Source of the DNA: Bacillus sp. FJAT-22090
GTDB taxonomy: Bacteria > Bacillota > Bacilli > Bacillales_A > Planococcaceae
DNA length: 64,000 bases
Reading direction: 5' to 3'
NCBI RefSeq assembly: GCF_007676755.1
Contig: NZ_VEBK01000006.1
Coordinates: 97,580 to 161,579, forward strand
Both the position numbers and the translations under genes were made by a program. Below are positions 1 through 11,337 of the stretch, one piece after another. How positions within the stretch are numbered: the first letter of the stretch is position 1; every line of letters starts with the position of its first letter. The notes beneath the pieces were generated by a model. The model worked only from the letters and a program-made list of their open reading frames with translations. It was not told where the DNA came from and ran no database searches.

Positions 1-142
1 GTCCTTTTATGAGCAGTTGCGCACAGTTTATGCTCGCATGACAACTTCTTTTGATCGGTTAGGCATTTTTTATGCTCGGATGGATTTCTTTGATTGGATA
101 ACGTCCTTTTATGAGCGGTTGCGCACCGTTTATGATCGCATC
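1..142. repeat. Imperfect 102-bp direct repeat, non-coding
   Basis: Positions 1-40 and 103-142 are nearly the same sequence (gtccttttatgagc..gttgcgcac..gtttatg.tcgcat) offset by 102 bp. Between them is another tttatgctcggatgg unit. No convincing gene was found in 1-276; a 63-codon minus-strand frame here has no ribosome binding site and runs through the repeat. A related tttatgctcgga unit recurs near 61350, beside the third composite element. Confidence 0.6.
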
Positions 143-253
143 GCATGCAATCATTGATTGGATTCCAACTTGGCTCAGATAGTGTCCTATAGGAAGAGGA
201 GGACCTTCTTGACACACATGCTCCATGCCTTTGCTAAAGTGTCGTTCCAATAT

Positions 254-303
254 AAAAAAGATCCAAGTCAGAAGAGTTATTCTTCAGAGCTTGGATCTTT
301 TTT
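254..303 (-). terminator. Rho-independent terminator of the recO operon
   Basis: A 14-bp perfect stem (aaaaaagatccaag with cttggatctttttt) is followed on the minus strand by a T run. The recO stop codon lies in the loop, so the 5' arm also encodes the last RecO residues. Confidence 0.9.
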
Positions 304-1059
304 GGGATTAAAAAACTCAGGAGTCTTTTCCATTTGGTCTAAGAAACTTTGAGACTTTAAACGGATTCCAACTTGTTCACTATAAATCGTGCGCACAATT
401 TTTTTAATGAATCCTTTCGTTTCTTTTTTCAGTGTTAGCTTTCCAACCTGACTTATTGGAACTGTATAAAAAGTACGAATTAGCTTTACCTGTGCAGGCG
501 TTAGCCGTATTAAATAGGGATCTACGGAGAAGCACCTGTGGCAAAGAAAGCCAATTTGTGCAAAGGAAAATGCAAATTCTCCATCTGTTGCACCACAGTT
601 GGAGCATTGATGTAGAACAGGATAGATCCCTGCAATCGGAAGCATTTTCCATTCGACAAATAAACTAATCGCTTCTGGGTCGTATTCCTCCGAAATTGCT
701 TCTAGCGCTTCTTGCAAAATGGTAAACACATATGGCTTTGGAGACTCATCTTCTATTAACTTATCAACAAGTTCCATAATGAAGCTGGCATATGCAGTAG
801 TAAAAATATCCTCTCGTATCACACGCATTGAGTCGATAATTTCCCCTTGTTGCAAGGTCCCCATGCCCTTTCCCTGCTGAATCAAAAAATACGCATAGGT
901 GAATGGCTGAGATATAGAAGACAATCGGCTCGTTGGTTTTTTAGCTCCACGAGCCATTGCTGCTCTCTTTCCTAATTCACGGGAAAATATCGTTACGATT
1001 TTATCCGTTTCTCCGTATGGTGAAGTCCGTAAGACAATCCCTTCTACTTTTTGAAGCAA
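277..1059 (-). CDS. recO: DNA repair protein RecO
   Basis: RecO works with RecF and RecR in recombinational repair. It binds single-stranded DNA through an N-terminal OB fold and helps load RecA onto gaps coated with SSB. The 260-residue protein has the usual length. It starts MLQKVEGIVL, typical of the OB domain, and carries the four-cysteine zinc site of Gram-positive RecO (C152-x2-C155 and C173-x2-C176). It lies just downstream of era, as in Bacillus subtilis. The glyQ gene that follows recO there is absent; repeats follow instead. Confidence 0.96.
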   Translation of the reverse strand: MLQKVEGIVLRTSPYGETDKIVTIFSRELGKRAAMARGAKKPTSRLSSISQPFTYAYFLIQQGKGMGTLQQGEIIDSMRVIREDIFTTAYASFIMELVDKLIEDESPKPYVFTILQEALEAISEEYDPEAISLFVEWKMLPIAGIYPVLHQCSNCGATDGEFAFSFAQIGFLCHRCFSVDPYLIRLTPAQVKLIRTFYTVPISQVGKLTLKKETKGFIKKIVRTIYSEQVGIRLKSQSFLDQMEKTPEFFNPKKDPSSEE

Positions 1060-1095
1060 AAGCCTTCCCTTCCTTCTGACTGTCCAACTACATGA

Positions 1096-2773
<1,678 letters not shown>

Positions 2774-2796
<23 letters not shown>

Positions 2797-3259
2797 GCTT
2801 TAAACCAAAAGCTTGTAAAATCTTTTCTTGTAAACCGAACATTTCTTTTTCTTGTTCCTTTGTACCATGATCGTAACCAAGTAAATGTAAAAAGCCGTGG
2901 ACAGCTAGAAAGCAAAGTTCTCGTTCGAATGTGTGTCCATAAGCTATAGCTTGCTCCGTTGTACGTTCAACCGAGATAATAATGTCCCCAAGCATTGGAG
3001 GAATATCGGCATCTTTTATCTCTATTTCTCCTTCTCCCATCTCCTCCATTGCAAAGGAAATAACATCTGTTGCTACGTCTTTATGACGGTATGTTCTATT
3101 TATTTCTTGAATTGCGTCGTTTGTTACAAACGTAACACTTACTTCACTATTTTCTTTTACTGCTAATTGATCAGCCGCAGAAATTAATACTTTCTCAACT
3201 AATGCCATCGTTTCTTCAGATATTGTATTGGTTTCATCCATTAAATCTATTTCTAGCAT
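2774..3259 (-). CDS. ybeY: Endoribonuclease YbeY, rRNA maturation
   Basis: YbeY is a single-strand endoribonuclease acting in 16S rRNA 3'-end maturation and late 70S quality control. The 161-residue protein carries the metal site H-x3-H-x5-H in [11 protein letters not shown] (H121, H125, H131) and the upstream TDVISFA motif. It lies directly downstream of pgpH and overlaps dgkA by about 20 bases, which points to one operon with era. Confidence 0.96.
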
Positions 3260-3272
3260 TCAGTTCACTCCT

Positions 3273-5384
3273 CTATTTGGGATATTCAATACGAGAATGG
3301 AATGTACCATTCATCGTGGTACAGAAACTTTCTTCCATTTTTTTTATTTCTTTTAATGAAAGGTCACATTCATCAAACTGTCCATCTAATAATTTGTCTT
3401 TAATAATAGATTGGATTAGTTGTCGAATTTTTTCTGCATTTGGTTCTTTCATGGAACGTACAGCAGCTTCTACACTGTCCGCAACCGAAATAATAGCAAT
3501 TTCCTTCGTTTGCGGTTTTGGCCCCGGATAACGAAATTGTTCCTCTGAAGTTTTTTCATCCATTTCTTTTGCTTTATAGTAAAAGAACTTTAACAAGCTT
3601 GTACCATGATGTTGTTCAGCCACATCAACTATTTCTTTAGGCATTTTATACTTCCGCAATATTTCAGCACCATCTACAGCATGTGCAATAATAATATCAC
3701 GACTTGATTCAGGTGGTAAATTATCATGCGGGTTATAACCATTCATTTGATTTTCGATAAAAAAACCTGGCCGTTTAGTTTTACCGATATCATGATAATA
3801 ACAGCCTACACGCGCAAGCAAACCGTTAGCTCCGACTGCTTCACATGCCGAGTCTGCTAAGTTTGCTACCATCAAACTGTGATGATAAGTGCCGGGAGTC
3901 TCCGTTAATATTTTTTTCAATAACGGATGATTCGGATTGGATAGCTCGATAAGTCGCATGGTAGACAAAATTCCAAAGACCGATTCGAAAAAAGGTAATA
4001 TCCCAATTGTTAATGCTCCAGATAATATCCCGGACAAAACCGCTGCTCCTACATAAAACATAATATCGGTAAATTCATACGTCGTTTTCGTCATTAATAA
4101 ATAAAACATAATAAATAGCATATTCATCAATGACACGACAAAACTGGCTCGGAATATTTGGGAATTATTATGCGTTCGCTGCATCGCAAAAATACCCGCT
4201 ATCCCCCCAAATAATATGTATAACGAAATTTCCATTTGAAACACATTTGTATAACCTTCTTGGAATATAATCCCTGCGTACGCAGACACAACAAAACTAG
4301 TTATAAATGCTGCACGCTCATTTACTAATAGATAGACAAACATTGAAACCATTGCAGTAGGAAAGATAAATGCAATTACTACATCAAAATTATAGGATAC
4401 AGATTGGATCACTTTCATTATTAACACAGAAACGATTAAGCTAGAGGCAACAACAGTCAAATTTTTTGCGTTATTAATTGTTCTCTCTCTTCGACGAATC
4501 GTTTGTGCAAATAATACCCACATCGTCAGAACGACAAACAAGCCAACCCCTATGAGCGGTTTGTAGGAGGCCTTATCTGTAAGCATACCTAGTAATTCCA
4601 GCTGTCTGAATACTTCTTTATCTATTAGTTCTCCTTTTTGCACAAGAATTTGCCCCTGTAAAATTCGAGTAGGCTCTACACTTGCCCTTGCTTGTTCGAT
4701 ACGTAATTTTGTAAGCTCTCCATTTTCGATTTCTGTCGCTACAATTGCACCGCGCGCTAAATTAGTGAGCACATTCATATATTCTTTTGAAAATGAGAAT
4801 GTTTTTGCAATCTGCGCAGCTATTTTTTCACGTTCTGCCGCAATATTTTCTGATCGTATCGGTTCATCCAGTATCTCTTCTAAGGCAGAGGATAATTTCC
4901 CCTTTGACTCGCTCAAAACGGATGGAGACTGTTTTAGTAATACAGTTAACATTTCATCGTTTAATGGAATTATACTTGCATTTTCCGCTAAGACTTCCAT
5001 TTCTTCTTTTAGTTTTTCAAGGGATGAAACGGTTTCCTCTTGTTCTTGGTTACCCGGCGTACTTTTTTTAACTTCTAGCACACTATCAAAAATTGATTTG
5101 ATAATGGCAGCCTGATTATCAGCAGTTTCGTCTTGAAACTGATAAACTGGTAAAACTTCCGATTCTACTTTTTCACGTTCTTCATCTGTCTTCACAGGAT
5201 CTTCCATTGTTTTAACAGAACGAATCGTTTCTGGTGAGAGCTGGAATCGTTCAATATCATATTTACTTTCTTTCACATTTCCGATTAATAAAAAGAACAT
5301 ACATAACGCTGTTAAGAGAATGATAACTAAAGGGAGATATTTGTTATCGCGCCATTCTCTCCATTTTAACAAAATGGTTTTCAC
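3273..5384 (-). CDS. pgpH: 7TM-HD membrane phosphodiesterase PgpH (YqfF family)
   Basis: PgpH-type proteins hydrolyse cyclic di-AMP through a cytosolic HD domain. The 703-residue protein has one N-terminal membrane segment (about 17-35) and a long extracytoplasmic region (about 36-280). Several membrane helices follow (about 285-470), then the HD domain, with GTYHHSLMV and HDIGK near residue 531. The start is GTG, with AAGGAG about 11 bases upstream. It begins the pgpH-ybeY-dgkA-cdd-era-recO gene run. The family assignment is firm; cyclic di-AMP as substrate is from homologues. Confidence 0.93.
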   Translation of the reverse strand: MKTILLKWREWRDNKYLPLVIILLTALCMFFLLIGNVKESKYDIERFQLSPETIRSVKTMEDPVKTDEEREKVESEVLPVYQFQDETADNQAAIIKSIFDSVLEVKKSTPGNQEQEETVSSLEKLKEEMEVLAENASIIPLNDEMLTVLLKQSPSVLSESKGKLSSALEEILDEPIRSENIAAEREKIAAQIAKTFSFSKEYMNVLTNLARGAIVATEIENGELTKLRIEQARASVEPTRILQGQILVQKGELIDKEVFRQLELLGMLTDKASYKPLIGVGLFVVLTMWVLFAQTIRRRERTINNAKNLTVVASSLIVSVLIMKVIQSVSYNFDVVIAFIFPTAMVSMFVYLLVNERAAFITSFVVSAYAGIIFQEGYTNVFQMEISLYILFGGIAGIFAMQRTHNNSQIFRASFVVSLMNMLFIMFYLLMTKTTYEFTDIMFYVGAAVLSGILSGALTIGILPFFESVFGILSTMRLIELSNPNHPLLKKILTETPGTYHHSLMVANLADSACEAVGANGLLARVGCYYHDIGKTKRPGFFIENQMNGYNPHDNLPPESSRDIIIAHAVDGAEILRKYKMPKEIVDVAEQHHGTSLLKFFYYKAKEMDEKTSEEQFRYPGPKPQTKEIAIISVADSVEAAVRSMKEPNAEKIRQLIQSIIKDKLLDGQFDECDLSLKEIKKMEESFCTTMNGTFHSRIEYPK

Positions 5385-5466
5385 TTAAATTTCAACTCCT
5401 TCACAGCTTGTCCTTTTATTATACCGTAAAGTTAGAACTATTCATTAATGATTCCTTAAAATTAAC

Positions 5467-5498
5467 AAAAGCAACAGTCTTTAGTGACCGTTGCTTTT
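5467..5498. terminator. Hairpin terminator upstream of pgpH
   Basis: The stem aaaagcaac / gttgctttt flanks a loop with a weaker inner stem, with A/T runs on both sides. It could end minus-strand transcripts coming from phoH through the repeat element, or plus-strand transcripts. Confidence 0.6.
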
Positions 5499-5570
5499 AT
5501 TTAATACAATACTAAGACACATCTTTTCATTCCATCAAAAATGAAGAACAACTGTTTCGGTTCTCTTTAG

Positions 5571-6087
5571 GGAGAGTGCGTTCTAAGGAAGTGTCCGCTT
5601 GGATTTCCGCTGCAGGACGGACGCTTTTTAGTGGGGTGAGTGATGAGCCTTCACCGCCCGCTTAGACGTTCGTTGTGAAGTCTCCTCTTACTTACTTGAT
5701 CCCACTGGAGTCGCCGTCCTTTTCGCTCCAATCCATCCAAATAGACGCTTTTATCTGTATTTATTAGCCATTAAAAGTTAGGAAATGGCTTAGCGAGACC
5801 AATTAGCTCGTGAAAGCAACCAATTCAATTGGCAACGCAACCAGTTAGAGCTTGAAAGCAATCAAATAGGCAACGAGCGCAACCAATTCTCCACGAAAAT
5901 GCTAAAGGGTACTAATTATTATGCACTTTCCATGAAGATCCGCTTAATTTAAATGGAGCCTTTGTTCCGCTGTGAACAAATGAGACACCCCAACGACGCC
6001 TAAGCGGCGAGGTGGCTCATCGCTCACCCGGCGGAAATCGTCCGCAAGAAGAGAAAATAATAGCGGTCACTCAAAACGCACTTTCCC
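5571..6087. repeat. Composite inverted-repeat element, copy 1
   Basis: This non-coding element fills the 774-base gap between pgpH and phoH. The left arm (about 5571-5738) contains ggacggacgcttt, gccttcaccgcccgctta and cactggagtcgccgtcc. The right arm (about 5954-6087) is an imperfect reverse complement of it. The centre carries several gcaacca(a/g) units. Related copies lie near 40043-40694 and 60994-61529. The arms are more GC-rich than the surrounding genome. No open frame with a ribosome binding site was seen. Confidence 0.8.
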
Positions 6088-6158
6088 TATTAGCGGCACA
6101 CATTAATCTTATTATATTGTCCAAGTTTGAAAATTTATGATCATAAACTACCGTGCTA

Positions 6159-7115
6159 TTAGGGTTGTTCTTCGTATGCTTGAATAATTTTAGCTACAAG
6201 AGGATGACGAACAACATCTCCTTGCTCTAAATATTGAAAATGGATTCCAGAAACATTGTGTAAAATCTTCTCGGCAACAATTAAACCGGACTCTGCGCCT
6301 TTTGGTAAATCTATTTGCGTTTTATCACCAGTAATAACCATTTTAGAACCAAATCCTAAACGTGTTAAAAACATCTTCATTTGTGCTTTAGTCGTATTTT
6401 GTGCTTCGTCTAAAATAACAAAAGCATCGTCTAATGTTCGACCGCGCATATATGCAAGCGGAGCAATTTCTATTGTGCCACGTTCCATTAAGCGATCCGT
6501 CTGTTCCGTTCCAAGAACGTCATGTAAAGCATCGTATAACGGTCGTAAGTAGGGGTCTACCTTCTCTTTTAAGTCACCGGGTAAGAAACCTAAACTTTCC
6601 CCCGCTTCCACTGCAGGACGTGTTAAAATGATTTTTTTGACATGCGCATTTTTTAATGCTTGTGTTGCCATCACAACTGCTAAATACGTTTTTCCCGTTC
6701 CAGCAGGTCCAATACCAAAAGTTAAATCGGTATGACGTATTCCTTGAATATATTCCCGTTGGCCGATGGTTTTCGCACGAATTGCTTTGCCTTTTGTATT
6801 TCTTGCAATTTCTTCATCATACAGACTTGAAAAGTATTCAATCGTTCCATTTAAACTCATTTCGATCGCAGAGGAAACATCCCGTAAGTTTATATTTATC
6901 CCTTTGCGAATAACTGAGAGAAGTTGTACAATTAACTTTTTCGCATCTTCTACATTTGCTTCTTCCCCAATAACTTGAATCTGTTCTCCTCTTGTGATGA
7001 GTTGTACCTTTAGTTCCTCTTCAATAAGCTTGACATTTTTATCTGATATTCCGAGAAGCATTACGGCTTCCGTAGGATCTTGCAAATTTATATCTAGTTG
7101 TGTTTGTTCGCTCAT
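6159..7115 (-). CDS. phoH: PhoH-family ATPase
   Basis: This is a cytosolic P-loop ATPase of the PhoH/YbeZ family, which is linked functionally to YbeY and RNA metabolism. The 318-residue protein has an N-terminal KH-like region (about 15-70). Walker A is GPAGTGKT (136-143) and Walker B is VILDEAQ (DEAQ 236-239). It overlaps yqfD by four bases (ATGA), so it is the last gene of the yqfC-yqfD-phoH run. The true substrate is not known from sequence. Confidence 0.93.
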   Translation of the reverse strand: MSEQTQLDINLQDPTEAVMLLGISDKNVKLIEEELKVQLITRGEQIQVIGEEANVEDAKKLIVQLLSVIRKGININLRDVSSAIEMSLNGTIEYFSSLYDEEIARNTKGKAIRAKTIGQREYIQGIRHTDLTFGIGPAGTGKTYLAVVMATQALKNAHVKKIILTRPAVEAGESLGFLPGDLKEKVDPYLRPLYDALHDVLGTEQTDRLMERGTIEIAPLAYMRGRTLDDAFVILDEAQNTTKAQMKMFLTRLGFGSKMVITGDKTQIDLPKGAESGLIVAEKILHNVSGIHFQYLEQGDVVRHPLVAKIIQAYEEQP

Positions 7116-8218
7116 GCTTCGTCTCCTTGGGGTATAACTTGTGGTATTGCAATGTTTTCATTTACTAATAATAAGATCTTCCCTTTTACTTTATCATTTT
7201 GTATAGATACCTGCAAAACTTTATCTTCTAATATTTGTGTACCTGCGGGCAAATCATTAATAATTTTTTGAAATAATAGGGGACGTATTAATCGTTCAAT
7301 CGACTTTTCATTTAATTCGAATGACTCTTCTATATTTTTTTGAACATATCCGGCTTCTACATACTTTTGAAGAAAAGAAGGTAGCGCAATTTCTTTCCAA
7401 TAGGCTAATTTTTCTTTGCCCTTTCTTTGAATGATTAGCTCTCGTTCATTTGGCTTCATAATCACCACTTTTTTTGGAAGTTCAAAACTGAGTTCAATCC
7501 AATAGCTCGCATATACCTTTCCTTCTGCACTCGTTATAATTCTTTTATCTCCTTGCGTTACAAACCCATTTACAAGGGTGTCCCCTTTTTTTACAGAGAT
7601 ATGTTTTCCTACTGCCCTTACTCCTTTTACTATCTCAAAATCTGTTATGATACCACTTCTTTTCGCGATTAAATGAACTGGAGGCCCTTCTTTTATCTCT
7701 CGTTCGGATTGAATTGGCGCCAACATAGGAGAAACTGTAAGCGTAGATCCTGATTGAGTAAAATGCACCCATGAATACTCTTTGTACTTCAATAAGATCT
7801 TTTGCCTTATTTCTTGTTCAGATGGTAAGGAAGAAGCAAGCATTTTCTCTCGGATATTCATCTCTTTTAGTTGTTCATATAACAAGACATTGCTCTCTGG
7901 CGAATCGGAGTCAATATGAATTGTCCAAATAAATTGTGACAAAATGACTGGTATAATTAAAAATAAAGCAACCCCTATAAGGGAGAATGAATAAAGAGAA
8001 ATAATACCCTTTTTTGTTTCATCCACTAAATGAACAGGTATTTTCAGCGCTTTTCTAACTTTTCGGAAGGCTTTTAAATCCTTCCTTTTAATGGAGAAAT
8101 ATAAATACTTATCGCTGCTATACACACTATATATTTCAATGTTTACAGCAAATAAACGTTGAAACAACATATGTTGGTCCGTTTTCACCGGGATTTGAAT
8201 TCGGATAAGTTGAGCCAT
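7112..8218 (-). CDS. yqfD: Sporulation protein YqfD
   Basis: YqfD is a membrane protein made in the mother cell during sporulation in Bacillus subtilis, with a role in efficient spore formation that is poorly defined. The 368-residue protein has a basic N-terminal cytosolic part, one strong membrane helix (about 92-113) and a long extracytoplasmic C-terminal domain. The start overlaps the yqfC stop codon by one base (TAATG), so the two are translationally coupled. Confidence 0.9.
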   Translation of the reverse strand: MAQLIRIQIPVKTDQHMLFQRLFAVNIEIYSVYSSDKYLYFSIKRKDLKAFRKVRKALKIPVHLVDETKKGIISLYSFSLIGVALFLIIPVILSQFIWTIHIDSDSPESNVLLYEQLKEMNIREKMLASSLPSEQEIRQKILLKYKEYSWVHFTQSGSTLTVSPMLAPIQSEREIKEGPPVHLIAKRSGIITDFEIVKGVRAVGKHISVKKGDTLVNGFVTQGDKRIITSAEGKVYASYWIELSFELPKKVVIMKPNERELIIQRKGKEKLAYWKEIALPSFLQKYVEAGYVQKNIEESFELNEKSIERLIRPLLFQKIINDLPAGTQILEDKVLQVSIQNDKVKGKILLLVNENIAIPQVIPQGDEA

Positions 8219-8457
8219 TACGTACGATCCTTCCTAGTTAAATTGAAAAAGTTAAGCTGTTCTACCGTCAAATGGAGTCGATTAGCCGATAGTGATTTTA
8301 TTTGTAGGCTATCGGCGTTAATTTCCAATAAATAATTATCATACGAACACACTACGCTGTTTTCTTTCAAGCTAAGAAGGGTAATTTCGTAGTCTAAAAT
8401 AATATCACTAAAATTTTCAACCATAATACTCGCATGGAGTGGAAATAGCTGTTTCAT
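8218..8457 (-). CDS. yqfC: YabP/YqfC-family sporulation protein
   Basis: This 79-residue protein belongs by position and pattern (short beta-rich protein, DYEITLLSL.., SYDNYLLEI) to the YabP/YqfC family of sporulation proteins. It is coupled to yqfD. The ribosome binding site AAAGGGGTG ends seven bases before the ATG, but it forms the 3' arm of a perfect hairpin that also ends the preceding operon. A dedicated promoter starting inside or after the hairpin would be needed to expose it. None was confidently found. Confidence 0.85.
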   Translation of the reverse strand: MKQLFPLHASIMVENFSDIILDYEITLLSLKENSVVCSYDNYLLEINADSLQIKSLSANRLHLTVEQLNFFNLTRKDRT

Positions 8458-8502
8458 AAAAAAACACCCCTTTACATGAATTTATGCATGTAAAGGGGTG
8501 TT
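8458..8502 (-). terminator. Perfect terminator of the nfeD-floA operon
   Basis: A 16-bp perfect stem (aacacccctttacatg with catgtaaaggggtgtt, loop of 8) is followed on the minus strand by seven T residues. The T run ends exactly at the yqfC ATG, and the stem 3' arm contains the yqfC Shine-Dalgarno sequence. Confidence 0.92.
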
Positions 8503-8508
8503 CATGAG

Positions 8509-8943
8509 TTATCTTTTCGATTTTGGAGGTGCTAATATTTCTGATAATATAATAGCTCTTGCCAGCTCTTCTTTTGTATCTGGTAAAACGCTATCCATAA
8601 CGCTTTTCGAAGTGGTTAACTCCCTTTTTTTCCCTTGATGAACACTTAAGCGTCCTGAAGATCTTGGCACGCCTTGATCTCTACTCACTTCACGTTGAAC
8701 TTTTTCCTCGATTACCGGAACAACAGGCTCTTCCTTCAGAATCGGAACTCTGCGTTTAAGCTCTTCCTGCTGAGCTTGTTTAAATTCCTTTGCCAGTTCC
8801 CCTAAATTCTTGAAAGGATTGTCTGTAAAAGGTTTTTGCTGTGGAGCTCTTTTAACAGGCTTTGGAGCTTTTTGTTCTTGTTTTTTCTTCCCAAAAATTG
8901 TACTGATAATTAAGGATATAACTACTAATATAATACCTTCCAA
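8509..8943 (-). CDS. Small membrane-anchored protein, third gene of the nfeD-floA operon
   Basis: The function is unknown. The 144-residue protein has one N-terminal membrane helix (about 3-18) followed at once by a basic, Lys/Gln/Pro-rich tail (KKKQEQKAPKPVKRAPQQK). A charged, probably flexible cytosolic domain follows, with a last helix-like stretch EELARAIILSEIL. The start is TTG, with AAAGGAGG eight bases upstream. It sits where yqfB lies in the Bacillus subtilis yqeZ-floA-yqfB operon. The following hairpin ends the operon. Confidence 0.8.
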   Translation of the reverse strand: MEGIILVVISLIISTIFGKKKQEQKAPKPVKRAPQQKPFTDNPFKNLGELAKEFKQAQQEELKRRVPILKEEPVVPVIEEKVQREVSRDQGVPRSSGRLSVHQGKKRELTTSKSVMDSVLPDTKEELARAIILSEILAPPKSKR

Positions 8944-8970
8944 GGAGAAGACCTCCTTTCCACTTTATGA

Positions 8971-9975
8971 CTAGTCTTTCAACTCTTCAGTAGAAGGTTT
9001 ATCTCCTCCAACTTTGCTGATAGAGTCTCTCATACCAGTATCCGCTTGGATATTTTTATAGTTCATATAATCCATTACACCAATATTTCCATCTCTCAAA
9101 GCTTCTGCCATCGCAAGTGGAACTTCCGCTTCCGCTTCTACTACTTTTGAGCGCATTTCTACTACTTTTGCTTTCATCTCTTGCTCAGAAGCCACAGCCA
9201 TTGCGCGACGTTCTTCTGCTTTTGCTTGTGCAATTTTTTTATCTGCTTCTGCTTGCTCTGTTTGTAATTCTGCCCCAATATTTTTACCTATATCAACGTC
9301 CGCAATGTCAATCGATAAGATTTCAAATGCAGTTCCAGAGTCAAGACCTTTAGCTAGAACTGTTTGAGAAATTAGATCTGGGTTTTCCAATACTCTTTCA
9401 TGGCTAGTACTAGAACCGATAGTAGAGATAATCCCTTCCCCAACACGAGCAACGATTGTTTCTTCCCCTGCACCACCGACTAAGCGGTCAATATTTGCAC
9501 GAACAGTAATACGCGCTTTCGCTTTTACTTCAATCCCATTCATAGCAACCCCAGCGATAAACGGAGTTTCAATTACTTTAGGATTTACGGACATTTGAAC
9601 AGCTTCTAATACATCACGTCCAGCAAGGTCAATTGCTGCAGCTCGTTCAAATGTCAGTTCGATATTTGCACGATGTGCTGCTATAAGTGCATTTACTACA
9701 CGGTCTACGTTACCACCTGCTAAATAGTGGCTTTCTAACTGGTTAATTGCCACTTTCAATCCGGCTTTATGTGCTTTAATAAGTGGGTTTACAATACGTG
9801 ATGGAATTACCCGACGTAATCTCATCCCTACAAGTGTGAAGATACTTATCTTCACCCCTGCTGCTAAAGCTGAAATCCAAAGTGTAATTGGGAAAAACGT
9901 GAAGAATACCGATAGCACGATAAATGCTAAAACGATAATTACAATTAATCCAATAGTGCCTCCTGTAAAAACCAT
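8971..9975 (-). CDS. floA: Flotillin-like protein FloA
   Basis: FloA is a bacterial flotillin that organises membrane microdomains and affects membrane fluidity and the activity of membrane complexes. The 334-residue protein has an N-terminal membrane segment (about 5-28) and an SPFH/band-7 type domain (about 50-220). An Ala/Glu-rich coiled coil follows ([20 protein letters not shown], about 245-295). The length is usual for YqfA/FloA. It is coupled to nfeD, whose stop overlaps its ATG by one base. Confidence 0.95.
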   Translation of the reverse strand: MVFTGGTIGLIVIIVLAFIVLSVFFTFFPITLWISALAAGVKISIFTLVGMRLRRVIPSRIVNPLIKAHKAGLKVAINQLESHYLAGGNVDRVVNALIAAHRANIELTFERAAAIDLAGRDVLEAVQMSVNPKVIETPFIAGVAMNGIEVKAKARITVRANIDRLVGGAGEETIVARVGEGIISTIGSSTSHERVLENPDLISQTVLAKGLDSGTAFEILSIDIADVDIGKNIGAELQTEQAEADKKIAQAKAEERRAMAVASEQEMKAKVVEMRSKVVEAEAEVPLAMAEALRDGNIGVMDYMNYKNIQADTGMRDSISKVGGDKPSTEELKD

Positions 9976-11300
9976 TATGTTGCCTCCCCTTCTACGACTT
10001 CTCGTACGACAATCCGAGAGCCTTCTACTTTAATAATCTTGACTTGTTTATCCTTCGCCACAAAACTTCCATCGGAAACCGCATCAATTCGCTCATTGTC
10101 GATACGTATAGTTCCAGCCGGTCTAAGAGGTGTCATTGTAACGGCCACTTTTCCTATTAAATCAATCCGATTTTCATTGGACACATAACCTTGTTCGGTC
10201 GTTGTAGCATCCGACAATATGATTTTGTTTAAAGCTTTCATCTGTTTTCCAAAGAACTTCATAATAATCACCATTCCCACTATAGCTACTGTTAAAGCAA
10301 TTAATACAGCAATACTCATTTGCACAATATTGCCTCCTGCTAGTATTATACTAAAAATAATAGCACCCGCACCTAATATACCACTAATTCCTCCAGGTAA
10401 AAAGAACTCCGCAATAATTAACAGAACCCCAATAACAAATATAATAACTGTTTCATAGCCAGCGAGACCGGCAAAAAGGTGCCCAAAAAAGAATAGTCCG
10501 AGTGAAATAAGACCCATAGTTCCAGCAACCCCAAAACCAGGAGAGTACAGTTCAACTATCAAACCTAAACTTGCAATCGATAATAAAATTGGCACGATAA
10601 TCGGATTGGTTATAAATCTTGCAACCGATTCCATAAATGTTTCTTCTGTTTCAATGACTTTTGCATTTGCAAGATTCGTCCGCTCTAGTAATTCCCCGAA
10701 TGATTTTACTGTTCCGTTAGAATAACCTACTTCTAAAGCGTCGGCAGAAGTAAGCGTTAATAATTCTCCTGGACCTGCTCTAAATTCGGATAAATCTACG
10801 GAATCATCTACCATTGCTTGTGCATATTTTGGATTCTTACCTGTGAGTTCGGCGGCATTGATCATCTTCGCCTTCCAAGCACTTCTCGCTTTCATATCCG
10901 CAGCATTTCCGCTGCCGTCAATAACAGCAGCTGCCCCCATTGTTCCGCTTGGAGACATATAAATTTCATCTGTATGTAATGCTAAATAAGCTCCCGCAGA
11001 TAATGCTTCTGAATTAATATAAGCTATTTTACGTATCGATGTGGCGTCAAGTAGGTTAGTAATTTTCTCTGCAGAATCTACAAAGCCGCCTGGTGTATTC
11101 AATTCAAATATAATGGCTTCTGCTCCTGATTCTTCTGCTTCCTGAATAGAACGTTTTAGAAAAGCATACAACCCTTTCTCCACTTCCTTATGAACTGGTA
11201 TCTTATAAACAGTCGGTATATCTGCAGTGAAAGAAGGAACTACCATGAAAAAGGAGACTAACAATAAACAAAAAGAAATAATGTACCGAGACAATTTCAT
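9975..11300 (-). CDS. nfeD: Long-form NfeD membrane serine protease
   Basis: NfeD long forms combine a ClpP-like periplasmic serine protease domain, a set of membrane helices and a C-terminal OB-fold domain, and pair genetically with flotillins. The 441-residue protein has a signal sequence (about 1-26) and catalytic-site motif ALSAGAY (Ser near 101). Membrane helices span about 235-345, and a soluble OB-like tail spans about 370-430. It heads the nfeD-floA operon behind a sigma-W type promoter. It corresponds to yqeZ of Bacillus subtilis. Confidence 0.93.
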   Translation of the reverse strand: MKLSRYIISFCLLLVSFFMVVPSFTADIPTVYKIPVHKEVEKGLYAFLKRSIQEAEESGAEAIIFELNTPGGFVDSAEKITNLLDATSIRKIAYINSEALSAGAYLALHTDEIYMSPSGTMGAAAVIDGSGNAADMKARSAWKAKMINAAELTGKNPKYAQAMVDDSVDLSEFRAGPGELLTLTSADALEVGYSNGTVKSFGELLERTNLANAKVIETEETFMESVARFITNPIIVPILLSIASLGLIVELYSPGFGVAGTMGLISLGLFFFGHLFAGLAGYETVIIFVIGVLLIIAEFFLPGGISGILGAGAIIFSIILAGGNIVQMSIAVLIALTVAIVGMVIIMKFFGKQMKALNKIILSDATTTEQGYVSNENRIDLIGKVAVTMTPLRPAGTIRIDNERIDAVSDGSFVAKDKQVKIIKVEGSRIVVREVVEGEAT

Positions 11301-11337
11301 CCTTAAACCTCCCTTCTTCTATATGTATATTATTCTT

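Noticed and set aside
59-250. 63-codon minus-strand ORF near the left edge
   Set aside because: It runs through the 102-bp direct repeat, has no ribosome binding site and no recognisable protein features.
5571-6087. Insertion sequence remnants in the composite element
   Set aside because: No transposase-like frame was found in any of the three copies; only arms and a non-coding centre are present.
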